From: Stenotrophomonas sp. MYb238
GTDB lineage: Bacteria; Pseudomonadota; Gammaproteobacteria; Xanthomonadales; Xanthomonadaceae
Assembly: GCF_009496535.1 (NCBI RefSeq)
Contig: NZ_WIDL01000003.1
Location: forward strand, 181,345-245,344
DNA: 64,000 nt
Direction of reading: 5' to 3'
The notes under the pieces were generated by a model, which was not told the origin of the DNA, ran no database searches, and was given only the letters and a program-made list of their open reading frames with translations. The position numbers and the translations under genes were made by a program. Shown here in pieces: positions 19,896 through 29,238 of the stretch. How positions within the stretch are numbered: position 1 is the first letter of the stretch; each line of letters starts with the position of its first letter.

Positions 19896-20090
19896 GTGGA
19901 GGCCATCGACCTCCTGGTGCTCGGCCTGCCGGTCTCGGCGCTTGGGGGCACGCGCGGCCAGGTCGAGAAGCTGGCGGAGGGAACCCATGAGGTCGGCAAC
20001 GGGAAGAAGGTGGTCGTTCGCAAGGTGCTGGTGGTTGCACAGCCGCAAGGCGCGCTGGTCCAGTACGCAGGCATGGCTCTAGTATCGTGA
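19896..20090 (+). pseudogene. Remnant of a ParM/StbA-like PRTRC system protein D
   Basis: An internal piece of an actin-like plasmid partition protein. The translation IDLLVLGLPVSALGG, then EKLAEGTHEVGNGKKVVV and VLVVAQPQGALVQYA, matches my recollection of PRTRC protein D (ParM-like). Both ends are missing: the upstream frame is interrupted and a stop follows at 20088. A broken frame upstream (SPEIAGPLA near 19840) may be the preceding part. It implies the island once carried, or recombined with, a plasmid or ICE backbone. Confidence 0.6.
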
Positions 20091-20165
20091 GGGGTGTAGC
20101 TATCCCGTATGGCACGCGATGCATGTACATTGAAGCAGCTCTTGAGGGGGACGGCCGGGGGTGAA

Positions 20166-20333
20166 ATGACAAGCTCGGAAGCGCGAAATGACAAGGCATC
20201 GGATGTTGCCTCTTTCGTATTCCTGTTGATTGGGATCACCCTTGTTCTGGTTGCCGGATACTTCCTTTTCTCAAATCTTTGGAGTACCAGAAAGCTCATG
20301 CGCGAGAAGGGGGCTACGGCCTGTTGGTGGTAG
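20166..20333 (+). CDS. Small single-TM protein
   Basis: 55 residues from ATG 20166, with GGGGGTG as a possible ribosome-binding site just upstream. A polar N-terminus (TSSEARNDKASDV) precedes one strong TM (ASFVFLLIGITLVLVAGYFL) and a short basic tail (STRKLMREKG). It lies 80 bp before the DUF4297-like nuclease on the same strand. Function unknown; a partner or regulator of the nuclease is possible but unproven. The frame also opens upstream from 20109. Confidence 0.5.
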   Translation: MTSSEARNDKASDVASFVFLLIGITLVLVAGYFLFSNLWSTRKLMREKGATACWW

Positions 20334-20389
20334 TTCAAAGAGGCAGCTTCTTGAGGTCACAAATGTGCTTTAGATCCTTGATCTTTGCC

Positions 20390-20395
20390 TATAAT
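20390..20395 (+). promoter_or_regulatory. Consensus -10 TATAAT upstream of the DUF4297-like gene
   Basis: Perfect TATAAT; no good -35 at 16-18 bp. Transcription would start near 20402, leaving a very short leader if the TTG at 20413 is the start codon. Confidence 0.55.
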
Positions 20396-20412
20396 CCCTA
20401 CCAAGTTTATGG

Positions 20413-21546
20413 TTGGCATTCGAAGGTGCTGTCTCCGGCTTGAAGTTTGTGAGCTTCCCCTCCACGATGAAATCGGACGCAAGGTCGGTCAGTCGTTTGA
20501 GCAAGATTTGCGAAAATACGGCAGGTCCTCAGAGCGCGGGCTACATCCTGCAGCTAGATCGTGCCCTTCATCATCTCGCTACTGCAACCTCCATAGAGGA
20601 CGTTATTGCGGTTGAGCATTTCGACGATGTTGCTGTACTACGGGATGGAAAGCTGATTATTGCGGAACAGGACAAGAACACCTCCAATCCGTCGTCGAAA
20701 GTCTTGAACGATCGTAGCAGGGCGCTCTGGCGAACACTGCAGATATGGCTCCAGCTTCGGGAGATGGATGAGGGTAGGGACTGCAATCGTCATCTCCTCT
20801 TCGTCAACCAATGGGTGGCGACCCCGCTCGCAACACTTCTTCGAGATCGCGTAGCCAACGCCACGCCGACTCTAGATATCGTCGCCGCGCTGCGCACGAA
20901 GGGTGCAAAGCCCGGCAAGGCGAAAATCGACATCCTCATTGCGGACGTGCTGACCCGCGATGACACCACTCTGTCGAAGCTGATTGAAGCGATCGAGATT
21001 GTTGGAGCTGATGAGCCAGCCACGATCCGAGCGACTCTGGCGAACGGATTGGCGCTCCATCCCCAGGCGGACACCGATGCCATCATCGACGGTCTGCTCG
21101 GATGGCTTACAACCAAGGTCCGGACAGACTGGTCCGAAGGACGTCCTGCTCTTATCTCTCGTCGCGAGATACTGGTACAAAGTCACGCGCTTCAGGACAT
21201 GCAGAAGAAGAGCCGCTTTCTGCCGCGAGCATCCGGTGACGTTCCCGTCTCTGTCCACGACCGTGAACTAGCCCTCGCCCGCAATTTTGTAGGGCATCTT
21301 GGCCGCATTTCAGCCGAGCAAGAAGACATCGTCCAGGCCGTCGACCACTTTCTGAAATTCAGTATAGAAAAGCATCGTCTGGTGAAGGGGGGCGATGTTC
21401 CGCTCGCTGAGTGGGAAAATCGATCAAGCCGACTACAGGAGCGCTGGCGGAATATCATGCGTCGGCGGTCGCGTGAGATGGTTTCGGCAAGTTCATCCCA
21501 GATCGGCTTGGCCGTGCTGGCTGAAACTACATATGAGTGGGAGTGA
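20413..21546 (+). CDS. DUF4297/Cap4-like dsDNA nuclease family protein
   Basis: Probable nuclease of anti-phage or selfish-DNA type. The N-terminal half has the layout of DUF4297/Cap4 PD-(D/E)XK enzymes: GYILQLDRALHHL (43-55), acidic IAVEHFDDVAV (Glu 68, Asp 71, Asp 72), then LIIAEQDKNT with Q86-x-K88, and an Arg/Trp-rich helix with HLLFVNQ. The C-terminal half is unassigned. TTG 20413 gives 377 residues; GTG 20449 or ATG 20467 are equally possible and keep the domain. The last codons (TYEWE) lie in the right attachment repeat and mimic the GuaA tail IEWE. No CD-NTase partner is present. Confidence 0.65.
   Translation: MAFEGAVSGLKFVSFPSTMKSDARSVSRLSKICENTAGPQSAGYILQLDRALHHLATATSIEDVIAVEHFDDVAVLRDGKLIIAEQDKNTSNPSSKVLNDRSRALWRTLQIWLQLREMDEGRDCNRHLLFVNQWVATPLATLLRDRVANATPTLDIVAALRTKGAKPGKAKIDILIADVLTRDDTTLSKLIEAIEIVGADEPATIRATLANGLALHPQADTDAIIDGLLGWLTTKVRTDWSEGRPALISRREILVQSHALQDMQKKSRFLPRASGDVPVSVHDRELALARNFVGHLGRISAEQEDIVQAVDHFLKFSIEKHRLVKGGDVPLAEWENRSSRLQERWRNIMRRRSREMVSASSSQIGLAVLAETTYEWE
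21535..21546 (+). repeat. Right attachment site (attR), displaced guaA 3' tail
   Basis: GAGTGGGAGTGA, matching the guaA tail GAGTGGGAATAG at 10 of 12 positions. It supplies the stop codon of the DUF4297-like gene. Confidence 0.65.
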
Positions 21547-21596
21547 TCCTGGCGCTGCAGATGCTTGGGTCCGAACGCGCCTGAATCCGGCAATGC

Positions 21597-21625
21597 ACAA
21601 CGCCCCGCCAGGGGCGTTGTTTTTT
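21597..21625 (+). terminator. Rho-independent terminator, probably the original guaA terminator
   Basis: ACAACGCCCC (21597-21606), loop GCCA, GGGGCGTTGT (21611-21620), then five further T. Perfect 10-bp stem. Its place about 50 nt past attR fits a displaced guaA terminator; it now serves the last island gene. Confidence 0.92.
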
Positions 21626-21920
21626 CGAGCTATGGTTGCCGGTACTGGCCTGCCGAGCGCAAGCTTGTCGATATTGGCTACGCGGATCTACCTTTTCCTT
21701 TCGAAGAACATGCCCCGCCTCGCTGGAGATACGAAAGACGTGGAATCTGGAGGAATTGCTGGGCTACGTCTCCACCTTGTCGGCGGTGCGCAGCGTGCGC
21801 GAGGCAGGGTACGAAGGCATCCTGCATGACTTCGCCGCCGATATGGCGGCGCTGTGGGGTGACGCCGCACAGCGCCGCGAGGTGCGTTGGCCGATCAACA
21901 TGCGCTTGGGGACCTTGTAG
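21626..21920 (+). pseudogene. 3' fragment of a SAM-dependent methyltransferase, frameshifted
   Basis: The translation YWPAERKLVDIGYADLPFPF (one frame), then after a shift near 21735 TWNLEELLGYVSTLSAVRSV, DFAADMAALWGD and RREVRWPINMRLG (another frame), matches the C-terminal region of a common UbiE-type methyltransferase family. The N-terminal SAM-binding half is absent: similarity begins right after the terminator. Probably the former neighbour of guaA, truncated before or during arrival of the defence genes. Confidence 0.7.
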
Positions 21921-21944
21921 CCGGCACACGTTGCCGATAGCGTG

Positions 21945-24128
21945 ATGCCGGTGTCGGTGGAGCGAGTGAAAGGGGATATGGACGAAGCATCTGAACGCAT
22001 CCGCACGATGCTGGAACGGGCATCGTGGCTGGCCGGGTCATCGCCGCCTGCCGATGACCATGTGCCATCCGGCACTACGCCGGAGGCCGCGGCGGCGAAG
22101 CTGGTGCGTCGCCTGCAGACCCCCACTACCAGCAGCGGCAGGATCTGGCGCTGGGCGGTGGAGAACCCGCGAGCGAGCGTGGAGGACGCGCGCCGGGCGC
22201 TGCCGGATGAAAATGGAGGCATCAATCGGCCCGAAGGCAGCCAGGTGCAGCAGGAGTTTCATGCTTGCAGGCGGGCGCAGCGGCTGGTGCAGGGAGGCGC
22301 CACGGCGCTACCTCCGCTCTGGAAGCTCTCGCATGGTTCGGCCGATTTCAGCGGCTTGGAGCGCGAGCAGTATTTGCAGCGGGGGCTGGCAGTCATGCAC
22401 GCCAACACCGGCAAAGGCCAGGGCGAGGCCTTCGTTGAGGCGCCGCTGGGCAGCGTGTTCTTCCTGTGTCATGGCAACGAACGCATCGTGCTGCTAGGCC
22501 AGTTCACTTCGGCCGCCGAGCCCTGCGCCAAGGGCGAAGGCTGGTTGCAGCGGCATTACCGGGTGTTGCAGCCGGCCATCCGACAGGACTCCTATTCCGC
22601 AGAGCGACGCGGCTGGACGCCGAACTACAACTCCACCTTCAAGCAGGTGCCGGCGGCCGAGCTGACCGATTGCGAGGGCTTGCTGCTTGCGCCTTTCTTC
22701 GGGCTGGGTCTGGTCGGGCTTGCGGAACTGGCGAAGGGAAATGCAAACGTGACGATGACATCGAACGATCAGCAGGTGGCCGGCACCGCGCCGCTCAACC
22801 GCATCTATTACGGGCCACCGGGAACGGGAAAAACCTGGCGGGTTTCGAGGCTGTTGAAGGAGCGCTTCACGCAATCGCAGGCCAGTGCCGCCGAGCTTCG
22901 CGAACAACTCATCGCCGAACGCATTGCGCCGTTGACCCGCTGGGAAGGGCTGGTGGCCGCGCTGTACCAGCTGGGCGGCAGCGCCTCGGTCACCGCATTG
23001 GCCGAACATCCGTTCATCACCGCCATCGCGGCGGCCAAAGGGCAGTCGCAGAGCCGGAACGCGCGCCAATATCTGTGGGGCGCATTGCAGGCGCATACCG
23101 TGGACGATTCGATCACGGTGAAATTCGGGCGGCGCAATGCGCCGGGCGTATTCGACAAGGACGAAAATTCGATCTGGCATCTTGCCGGCGACTGGCATGA
23201 ATCCTGCGCCGACATCATCGACACCGTGGATGCGTTGCAGGCCGGCAGGGTGGCCGGCGAGGAAATCCAGCGCTACAGCTTCGTCACCTTCCACCAGTCC
23301 TATGGCTACGAGGAGTTTGTCGAAGGCTTGCGCCCGATGCTGGACGAGGAGGCCGAAGGCGGGCAGGTGCGCTACGAAATCCGCCCCGGCGCGTTCAAGA
23401 AGCTGTGCGAGCGGGCGCGGCGCGAGCCGCAGCACCGTTTCGCGATGGTCATCGACGAGATCAACCGCGGCAACATCAGCAAGATATTCGGCGAACTCAT
23501 CACCCTGATCGAGGCCGACAAGCGCGAGGGCGCGGCCAATGCGCTGTCGGTGCTGCTGCCGTATTCGGGCGAGCCGTTCAGCGTGCCGCGCAACGTGGAC
23601 ATCATCGGCACGATGAACACCGCCGACCGTTCGCTGGCGCTGCTGGACACCGCACTGCGCCGACGCTTCGAGTTCGTGCCGGTACCGCCCGACCTTGCGC
23701 CGTTGCAGGACTTGCGCGTCGGCGAGATCGACGTCGCGCGCATGCTGGCGGCCATCAACCGCCGCATCGAAAGCCTGTACGACCGCGACCATGCCATCGG
23801 CCATGCCTTCTTCACCGGCCTGCGCGACGTGGCGGAAGGCCCGGCGCGTTTTGCCGCGCTGAAGGCGGTGTTCCGCAGCCGCATCCTGCCGCTGCTGGAG
23901 GAATATTTCTTCGAGGACTGGAACAAGATCCGCCTGATACTGGCCGACAACCAGAAGCCGGAGGGCGTGCGGTTCGTGGTGCAGGCCGATGCGGATGGCG
24001 CGCTGGAGCAGTTGTTCGGCGACGACCACGGCCTGGACGAACATGGCGTCAACCCGCGCCATGAACTGGACATGCAGGCGTTCGAGCGGCCCGAATCCTA
24101 CGTCTGTATCTATTCGACCTTGGCGTGA
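21945..24128 (+). CDS. mcrB: McrB-like AAA+ GTPase subunit of a modification-dependent restriction system
   Basis: Motor and DNA-recognition subunit of a type IV restriction system. The N-terminal region (about 140-255) resembles an EVE/PUA-like modified-base reader: [17 protein letters not shown] and [16 protein letters not shown]+ core: Walker A GPPGTGKT (291-298 counting from the GTG at 21942), Walker B with [18 protein letters not shown], and the McrB-type sensor [20 protein letters not shown]. Between Walker A and B is an insert (about 325-440) that looks like a small helix-turn-helix domain. ATG 21978 is an alternative start. 727 residues, stop overlapping mcrC. GC resembles the host, unlike the island. 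Confidence 0.88.
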   Translation: MPVSVERVKGDMDEASERIRTMLERASWLAGSSPPADDHVPSGTTPEAAAAKLVRRLQTPTTSSGRIWRWAVENPRASVEDARRALPDENGGINRPEGSQVQQEFHACRRAQRLVQGGATALPPLWKLSHGSADFSGLEREQYLQRGLAVMHANTGKGQGEAFVEAPLGSVFFLCHGNERIVLLGQFTSAAEPCAKGEGWLQRHYRVLQPAIRQDSYSAERRGWTPNYNSTFKQVPAAELTDCEGLLLAPFFGLGLVGLAELAKGNANVTMTSNDQQVAGTAPLNRIYYGPPGTGKTWRVSRLLKERFTQSQASAAELREQLIAERIAPLTRWEGLVAALYQLGGSASVTALAEHPFITAIAAAKGQSQSRNARQYLWGALQAHTVDDSITVKFGRRNAPGVFDKDENSIWHLAGDWHESCADIIDTVDALQAGRVAGEEIQRYSFVTFHQSYGYEEFVEGLRPMLDEEAEGGQVRYEIRPGAFKKLCERARREPQHRFAMVIDEINRGNISKIFGELITLIEADKREGAANALSVLLPYSGEPFSVPRNVDIIGTMNTADRSLALLDTALRRRFEFVPVPPDLAPLQDLRVGEIDVARMLAAINRRIESLYDRDHAIGHAFFTGLRDVAEGPARFAALKAVFRSRILPLLEEYFFEDWNKIRLILADNQKPEGVRFVVQADADGALEQLFGDDHGLDEHGVNPRHELDMQAFERPESYVCIYSTLA

Positions 24129-25441
24129 TGCCGATGCCGGCCGGGGTCATCACCGCTCACGAATTCGACCGGCTGGTTGCCGGCGACGCGGCGACCGCGC
24201 TTGAGGCCGGCGTGCGCGCGGTGCCGGCATCGACGTATCGCTGGCTGGAGGCGCGATGCTTCGGCGGCGATGGCGACGCGCCCTGGATACGGCCGGCGCG
24301 CTGGCGCGGGCGCCCGGCGCTGCAACTGACCAGCCATGCCGGCATCGTGCAGGCCGCCGATGGTGTCCGGATCGAGGTGTTGCCCAAGGTCGGCAAAGCC
24401 ATTGCCGGTGGCGATGCGTCGGCGCGGCGTCTGCTGGTGGCGATGCTGCGCTGCCTGCCGGGGTTCCGCCACGTGCGCGCCGGCAGCGCCGAACAACTGG
24501 CGCTGCGCATGCCGCTGCCGGAAGTGTTCATCGCCGGATTCCTCGATGGCGTACGGGGTATCGTCAAGCGCGGCCTGCGTAGCGATTACCGGCAATGCGT
24601 AGGCAACCTGCCGGCGCTGCGCGGCAAGCTGCTGCTGGGCGAGCAGCTGCGGCGCAATCGCCTGCACCCGGACCGCTTTTTCACCGCGCACGATGAATTT
24701 TCCAGCGACCGCGCCGAGAACCGCCTGCTGCATGCGGCGCTGCGCCGGGTGCTTGCGCAGAGCAGCTCGCGGGAAAACCAGCGGCTGGCGCGCGAGTTGG
24801 CCTTCGTGTTCGCCGAGGTGCCGCCCTCGACGGCGCCGGCCATGGATTTCGCGCGGGTGCAGCGCGACCGTGGCATGGCGCATTACGCCGATGCGCTGGC
24901 GTGGGCGCGGTTGATCCTCGAGGGCTGCTCTCCGTTGCCCAGCGGCGGTGCGCATGCCGCGCCCTCGTTGCTGTTCCCGATGGCCGCCTTGTTCGAGGCC
25001 TATGTCGCCAGGCACCTGCCTGCGCAACTGCCGGCGTTGCTGCACCTTGCCGTGCAGGCGCGCAGTGAGCACCTGGTGCGGCATGCGCAGGCGCAGTGGT
25101 TCCGGCTGCAACCGGACTTGTTGCTCAAGCAGGGGACGGCGGCGCGCATGGTGCTGGATACCAAATGGAAACTGCTCGATTCCCGCTCAGGCAGCGCTGC
25201 CCGCGGCTATGGCCTGGCTGAGGCGGATTTCTACCAGCTGCATGCCTATGGCCATGCCTATCTGCGTGGGGTGGGCGAGATGGCACTGGTCTATCCGATG
25301 ACCGATGCCTTCGCCGCGCCACTGGAGTTCACCTTCCCGCACAACCCCGGCTTGCGCCTGTGGGCGTTGCCGTTCTGCCTGGAAAGTGCGCGCCTGCATC
25401 TGCCCGACGCGCTGCTGCCGCAATTGCTGCAGGCCGGCTGA
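24128..25441 (+). CDS. mcrC: McrC-like nuclease subunit
   Basis: Endonuclease partner of the McrB-like GTPase. N-terminal beta domain (LTSHAGIVQAADGVRIEVLP) is the McrB-contacting part of McrC proteins. The C-terminal PD-(D/E)XK core shows RLQPDLLL (Asp) and MVLDTKWK (D-x-K), the canonical McrC active site. About 437 residues. The start overlaps the mcrB stop by one base (TGATG), so translation is coupled. No methyltransferase is present, as expected for a type IV system that cuts modified DNA. Confidence 0.88.
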   Translation: MPMPAGVITAHEFDRLVAGDAATALEAGVRAVPASTYRWLEARCFGGDGDAPWIRPARWRGRPALQLTSHAGIVQAADGVRIEVLPKVGKAIAGGDASARRLLVAMLRCLPGFRHVRAGSAEQLALRMPLPEVFIAGFLDGVRGIVKRGLRSDYRQCVGNLPALRGKLLLGEQLRRNRLHPDRFFTAHDEFSSDRAENRLLHAALRRVLAQSSSRENQRLARELAFVFAEVPPSTAPAMDFARVQRDRGMAHYADALAWARLILEGCSPLPSGGAHAAPSLLFPMAALFEAYVARHLPAQLPALLHLAVQARSEHLVRHAQAQWFRLQPDLLLKQGTAARMVLDTKWKLLDSRSGSAARGYGLAEADFYQLHAYGHAYLRGVGEMALVYPMTDAFAAPLEFTFPHNPGLRLWALPFCLESARLHLPDALLPQLLQAG

Positions 25442-25444
25442 CGG

Positions 25445-26368
25445 CTATTCGTTGACCTTGGCAATGGTGCATGGGGCCTGCGAGGCGGCCCGGCGCGCCA
25501 GCACCGCCTCGCGATGGGCGATATAGGCATTGGCGGCGAGGATGATGGCCGCGCCCAGCAGGGTCCAGCGGTCCAGCGTCTCGCCGAACAGCAGCCAGCC
25601 CAGCAGCACCACCAGCGGCAGCTGGGTGAAGCTGATCGGAGTCAGCGCCGAGACTTCGCCCAGCCTGAGCGCGCGCGTCCACAGCAACTGGCCGACCGTG
25701 CCCAGCACGCCGGTGGCTACCAGCCACAGCCAGGCGATGCCGGTCGGCCAGGTCCACACGAACAGCGCCGGCACCAGCGACAGCGGTACCCAGAACACGT
25801 AGGTGTAGAGCACCACCGTATCCGGGCCGTCGACGCGGGTGAGCTGCTTGATCTGGATCGACACCAGTGCGCTGAGCATGGCCGCGGCCACCGCGATCAG
25901 GCTGCCGGCCTGGAAGCCGTGCGAGCCGGGCCGCACGATCACCAGCACGCCGATGAAGCCGGCGATCACCGCGGCCCAGCGGCGCGCGCGCACGGTCTCG
26001 CCCAGCCACAGCACCGCCGCGATGGTCACGAACAGCGGCGTGGAATAGGACAGCGAGATGGCCTGGGACAGCGGCAGGTGGCCCAGCGCCCAGAAGGCGC
26101 ACAGCATTGAGGCCAGGCCGATCGCGCTGCGCACCAGGTAGCGCGGCAGTTGCCGGGTGCGCAGCGGCGCATGGCCCGGGCGCAGCAGCATCGGCAACAA
26201 GGCCAGCAGGCCGAAGGCGTTGCGGAAGAAGGCCACTTCCTGGGTCGGCACGTGGGCCGTGGCGTAGCGGATGGCGATGGCCATCAGGCCGAAGGCCATG
26301 GCGCTGCCGAACATCAGCAGCGCCGCGCGCAGGGGGGCAGGGGAGGCGGTGGCCGCGGCGGCGTTCAC
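25445..26368 (-). CDS. EamA-family (DMT) transporter
   Basis: Ten-TM drug/metabolite-type transporter with two EamA repeats, for example [16 protein letters not shown] and [15 protein letters not shown] in the first, and [20 protein letters not shown] in the second. 307 residues from GTG 26368, which overlaps the murB stop (GTGA). Substrate unknown. Third gene of the pyrD-murB-EamA run, each coupled by 4-nt overlaps. Its stop lies 3 nt from the mcrC stop, convergent, with no terminator visible. Confidence 0.9.
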   Translation of the reverse strand: MNAAAATASPAPLRAALLMFGSAMAFGLMAIAIRYATAHVPTQEVAFFRNAFGLLALLPMLLRPGHAPLRTRQLPRYLVRSAIGLASMLCAFWALGHLPLSQAISLSYSTPLFVTIAAVLWLGETVRARRWAAVIAGFIGVLVIVRPGSHGFQAGSLIAVAAAMLSALVSIQIKQLTRVDGPDTVVLYTYVFWVPLSLVPALFVWTWPTGIAWLWLVATGVLGTVGQLLWTRALRLGEVSALTPISFTQLPLVVLLGWLLFGETLDRWTLLGAAIILAANAYIAHREAVLARRAASQAPCTIAKVNE

Positions 26369-27405
26369 CAGCGCGCGCCGACCAGCCGCGGTTCGGGTTC
26401 GATCGGCACGCCGAAGGTTTCCAGCACCGAGGCGGAGATGCGGCGGGCGAAGGCCAGCAGTTCGGCGCCGCTGGCGTTGCCGTGGTTGACCAGCACCAGC
26501 GCATGGTCCGGCGACACGCCGGCATCGCCCTCGCGCCGGCCCTTCCAGCCGCAGGCCTGGATCATCCACGCCGCCGACAGCTTGCGGCTGCCGTCGCCGT
26601 CGCCGGGGAACACGGGCAGCTGCGGATGCTGCAGCGACAGCACCTCGGCCTGCTCGCGCGGCAGCATCGGGTTCTTGAAGAAACTGCCGGCGTTGCCGAG
26701 CACATCCGGGTCGGGCAGCTTGCGGCGGCGGATGGCGATGACCGCGTTGGCCACGTCGGTAGCCGCCGGCAGCTCCACGCCCATGGCCTGCAGTTCCTCG
26801 CGGATGCCGGCGTAGTCCAGGCGCAGTTCGTGCAGCAGCGGCAGGCGCAGCTGCACCGCGGTGATCAGGTAGCGGTCCGGCTCGTGCTTGAACAGGCTGT
26901 CGCGGTAGCCGAAGCGGCAGGCCGCCTGGTCCAGTTGCACCCATTCGCGCTGCACCGTGTCCCAGGCCTCGACGGCCTGGATGAATTCGCCGACCTGGGC
27001 ACCGTAGGCGCCGATGTTCTGGATCGGTGCGGCGCCGACGGTACCGGGGATCAGCGCCAGGTTCTCCAGCCCGGACAGGCCCTGGGCCAGCGACCACATC
27101 ACCAGCTCGTGCCAGACCACGCCGGCGCCGGCGCGGACCACGGCATGGTCGGCGCGGTGCTCGAGGATGTCGATCTCGCGGTTGTCGAAGCACAGCACGG
27201 TGCCTTCCGGATCGGCGGCGAGCAGCACGTTGCTGCCGCTGCCCAGCACCAGCAGCGGCGACGGCGCCACCGCGGCCAGCGCCTCGGGCAGCGCGGCCGC
27301 ATCGCTCACGCGCAGCAGGCGCGGCGCGCGGGCGGCGACGTGGAAGGTGTTGAGGGAATGCAGCGGGGCGTTTTCGGTCAGCGACCAGGGTGCAGCGGTT
27401 GTCAT
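26365..27405 (-). CDS. murB: UDP-N-acetylenolpyruvoylglucosamine reductase
   Basis: FAD/NADPH enzyme forming UDP-MurNAc for peptidoglycan. FAD-binding motifs [17 protein letters not shown] and [20 protein letters not shown] are clear. The catalytic-loop region [11 protein letters not shown] contains the serine proton donor, and C-terminal [18 protein letters not shown] is typical of the longer E. coli-type MurB. 346 residues from ATG 27405, overlapping the pyrD stop by ATGA. Confidence 0.96.
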   Translation of the reverse strand: MTTAAPWSLTENAPLHSLNTFHVAARAPRLLRVSDAAALPEALAAVAPSPLLVLGSGSNVLLAADPEGTVLCFDNREIDILEHRADHAVVRAGAGVVWHELVMWSLAQGLSGLENLALIPGTVGAAPIQNIGAYGAQVGEFIQAVEAWDTVQREWVQLDQAACRFGYRDSLFKHEPDRYLITAVQLRLPLLHELRLDYAGIREELQAMGVELPAATDVANAVIAIRRRKLPDPDVLGNAGSFFKNPMLPREQAEVLSLQHPQLPVFPGDGDGSRKLSAAWMIQACGWKGRREGDAGVSPDHALVLVNHGNASGAELLAFARRISASVLETFGVPIEPEPRLVGARW

Positions 27406-28457
27406 AGCGGAGCGACGGCGCCTCGGGACGGGGCCTCGCGGCGGCGGCGGATGGCGTCCACGCATTCCCCAATCAGCGCCGGGCCGCGGAAGATCAGACC
27501 GCTGTAGCACTGCACCAGGGTCGCGCCGGCGGACATCTTCGCCACCGCGTCGGCGCCGGACTGGATGCCGCCCACGCCGATCAGCGGGATGCGTTCGGGC
27601 AGGCGCGCGCGCAGACGGCGCAGCACCAGGGTGGACTGGCCCAGCAATGGCGCGCCGGACAGGCCGCCGGTCTCGGCGGCGCGCGGGTCGCGCTCGACGC
27701 CCTCGCGGCCGACGGTGGTGTTGGTGGCGATCACGCCGTCCACTTCCAGCTCGCCCAGCACGCGCGCGGCCGCCTCGATGTCGCGGTCGCTCAGGTCGGG
27801 GGCGACCTTGACCAGCATCGGCACGCGCCGACCATGCTGGGCGGCCAGGCGTTCCTGCGCCTCGCGCAGGCCGCCGACCAGCCGCCGCAGCGCCTGCTCT
27901 TCCTGCAGTTCGCGCAGGCCGGCGGTGTTGGGCGAGGAGATGTTGACGGTGATGTAGTCGGCCAGCGGGTACACCTTCTCCATGCAGGCCAGGTAGTCGG
28001 ACAGCGCGTCCTCGTTGGGCGTGTCCTTGTTCTTGCCGATGTTGATGCCCAGCGGGCCGGTGCGCTGGCGGCTGCGCTCGACGTTGCGCACCAGCGCGTC
28101 GACGCCGGCGTTGTTGAAGCCCATGCGGTTGATGATGGCCGCGTGCCGCGGCAGCCGGAACAGGCGCGGCTTCGGGTTGCCGGCCTGCGGGCGCGGAGTG
28201 ACGGTGCCGATCTCGACGAAACCGAAGCCCAGGCCGAACAGCGCGTCGATGTGCTCGCCGTTCTTGTCCAGCCCCGCCGCCAGCCCGACCGGGTTGGGGA
28301 AGTCCAGGCCGAACGCCGCGGTCGGCATCGGCGCCGGCCGCGCCGCGATCAGCGGCGTGGTGCCGGTGCGCCAGGCCAGTTCCAGCGCGGACAGCGTCAG
28401 GCCATGGGCGCGTTCGGCGTCGAGTGCGAACAGGAAGGGGCGGGCAAGCGGGTACAT
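27402..28457 (-). CDS. pyrD: Dihydroorotate dehydrogenase (quinone), class 2
   Basis: Membrane-associated flavoenzyme oxidising dihydroorotate to orotate in UMP synthesis. Class 2 features: N-terminal amphipathic helices ([20 protein letters not shown]), [35 protein letters not shown] and [17 protein letters not shown]. 351 residues. First gene of a coupled pyrD-murB-EamA unit on the minus strand. Confidence 0.96.
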   Translation of the reverse strand: MYPLARPFLFALDAERAHGLTLSALELAWRTGTTPLIAARPAPMPTAAFGLDFPNPVGLAAGLDKNGEHIDALFGLGFGFVEIGTVTPRPQAGNPKPRLFRLPRHAAIINRMGFNNAGVDALVRNVERSRQRTGPLGINIGKNKDTPNEDALSDYLACMEKVYPLADYITVNISSPNTAGLRELQEEQALRRLVGGLREAQERLAAQHGRRVPMLVKVAPDLSDRDIEAAARVLGELEVDGVIATNTTVGREGVERDPRAAETGGLSGAPLLGQSTLVLRRLRARLPERIPLIGVGGIQSGADAVAKMSAGATLVQCYSGLIFRGPALIGECVDAIRRRREAPSRGAVAPL

Positions 28458-28463
28458 GCTGTT

Positions 28464-29231
28464 TCAGTCCAGCGTGCCGATGAAGGCACGGGTTCGGTAT
28501 TCGAAGGCGACCCGTCCGTCCACCGCATGGGCGTCGAACAGGGCGCGCAGGGCCTCCAGCATCGGCGCATGCCGCCGATCGCCGGCCTGCGGCGCATAGG
28601 AGGAGGAAAGGAGGCGGCCGCGCAGGCCGTCGAAGTCCAGGTGCTGCGTATTCGGCAGCTGGACCATGCCGCGCAGGCCGTAACCGAACCAGGCGCGCAT
28701 CGTCGCGTCGTCCTGGTAGCGCTCGGCCACCGCGTTGTAATCGGTGCCGTAGTCCTGCAGCAGCTGTTCGTAGCCGGACAGGAACGGCGAGACATCGAGC
28801 AGGCGCGAGTTCCAGTACACCAGCGCCATGCCGCCCGGCTGCAGGATGCGCCGCCATTCCGGCCGCACCGCGTCGGTGTCGAACCAGTGGAAGGCCTGGG
28901 CGACGCTGATCAGGCCGATGCTGGCATCGGCCAGCGTGGTGGCTTCGGCGGTGCCGGCGGCGAAACTCAGCTGCGGGTGGTCGTGCGCCAGCCAGCGCTC
29001 GGCGGCCTGGCGCATCGCGGCGTTGGGTTCGACCGCGACCACCGGATGCCCGGCGTCGAGGAACATACGGGTGGAAATGCCGGTGCCAGCGCCGATGTCG
29101 GCTACCGGGGTGGTGGCCGGCACGCCGATGTCGTGATGCAACCAGTGCAGCAGCGCCGGCGGGTAGCCGGGGCGGTAGCGTACGTAGTCCGCCACCCGGT
29201 TGCTGAAACGTTCGGTCGGATCGGTGTGCAC
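28464..29231 (-). CDS. Class I SAM-dependent methyltransferase
   Basis: Small-molecule methyltransferase with the Methyltransf_11 signature: motif [20 protein letters not shown], acidic VAVEPNAAM, and motif [16 protein letters not shown]. The central AFHWFD is typical of the TRM/ubiE-like family. 255 residues from GTG 29231. It ends 6 nt before pyrD and starts 7 nt after the DUF4190 gene, so the minus-strand genes probably form one operon. Substrate not predictable. Confidence 0.88.
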   Translation of the reverse strand: MHTDPTERFSNRVADYVRYRPGYPPALLHWLHHDIGVPATTPVADIGAGTGISTRMFLDAGHPVVAVEPNAAMRQAAERWLAHDHPQLSFAAGTAEATTLADASIGLISVAQAFHWFDTDAVRPEWRRILQPGGMALVYWNSRLLDVSPFLSGYEQLLQDYGTDYNAVAERYQDDATMRAWFGYGLRGMVQLPNTQHLDFDGLRGRLLSSSYAPQAGDRRHAPMLEALRALFDAHAVDGRVAFEYRTRAFIGTLD

Positions 29232-29238
29232 GCCGGTC

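Larger units (their letters stand above)
15195..21542 (+). mobile_element. Integrative genomic island at the 3' end of guaA (about 6.3 kb)
   Basis: Bounded by GAGTGGGA at 15195-15202 (inside guaA) and at 21535-21542. Between them base composition is visibly AT-richer than the flanks. The first gene is a tyrosine integrase reading away from guaA, the usual layout for guaA islands. Contents: integrase, winged-helix Rep-like gene, CoiA-like nuclease, PRTRC remnant, small TM protein, DUF4297-like nuclease. The right end is supported by an excellent intrinsic terminator 51 nt beyond it, plausibly the original guaA terminator. The 8-bp exact repeat alone would be weak evidence; the combination is strong. 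Confidence 0.8.

Noticed and set aside
19511-20338. 275-codon minus-strand frame in the island
   Set aside because: Composition is erratic, and the plus strand holds a recognisable PRTRC remnant and a small TM gene in the same interval.
20413-21546. CBASS effector Cap4 operon
   Set aside because: Only the nuclease-like half is recognisable; no CD-NTase or ancillary CBASS gene is adjacent.
21945-25441. McrBC pair as part of the guaA island
   Set aside because: It lies beyond the predicted attR and terminator and has host-like GC; no further copy of the attachment repeat was noticed on its far side, though a composite island cannot be excluded.
25442-25444. Terminator between mcrC and the convergent EamA gene
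   Set aside because: The stop codons are 3 nt apart and no hairpin with T tract is visible on either strand nearby.
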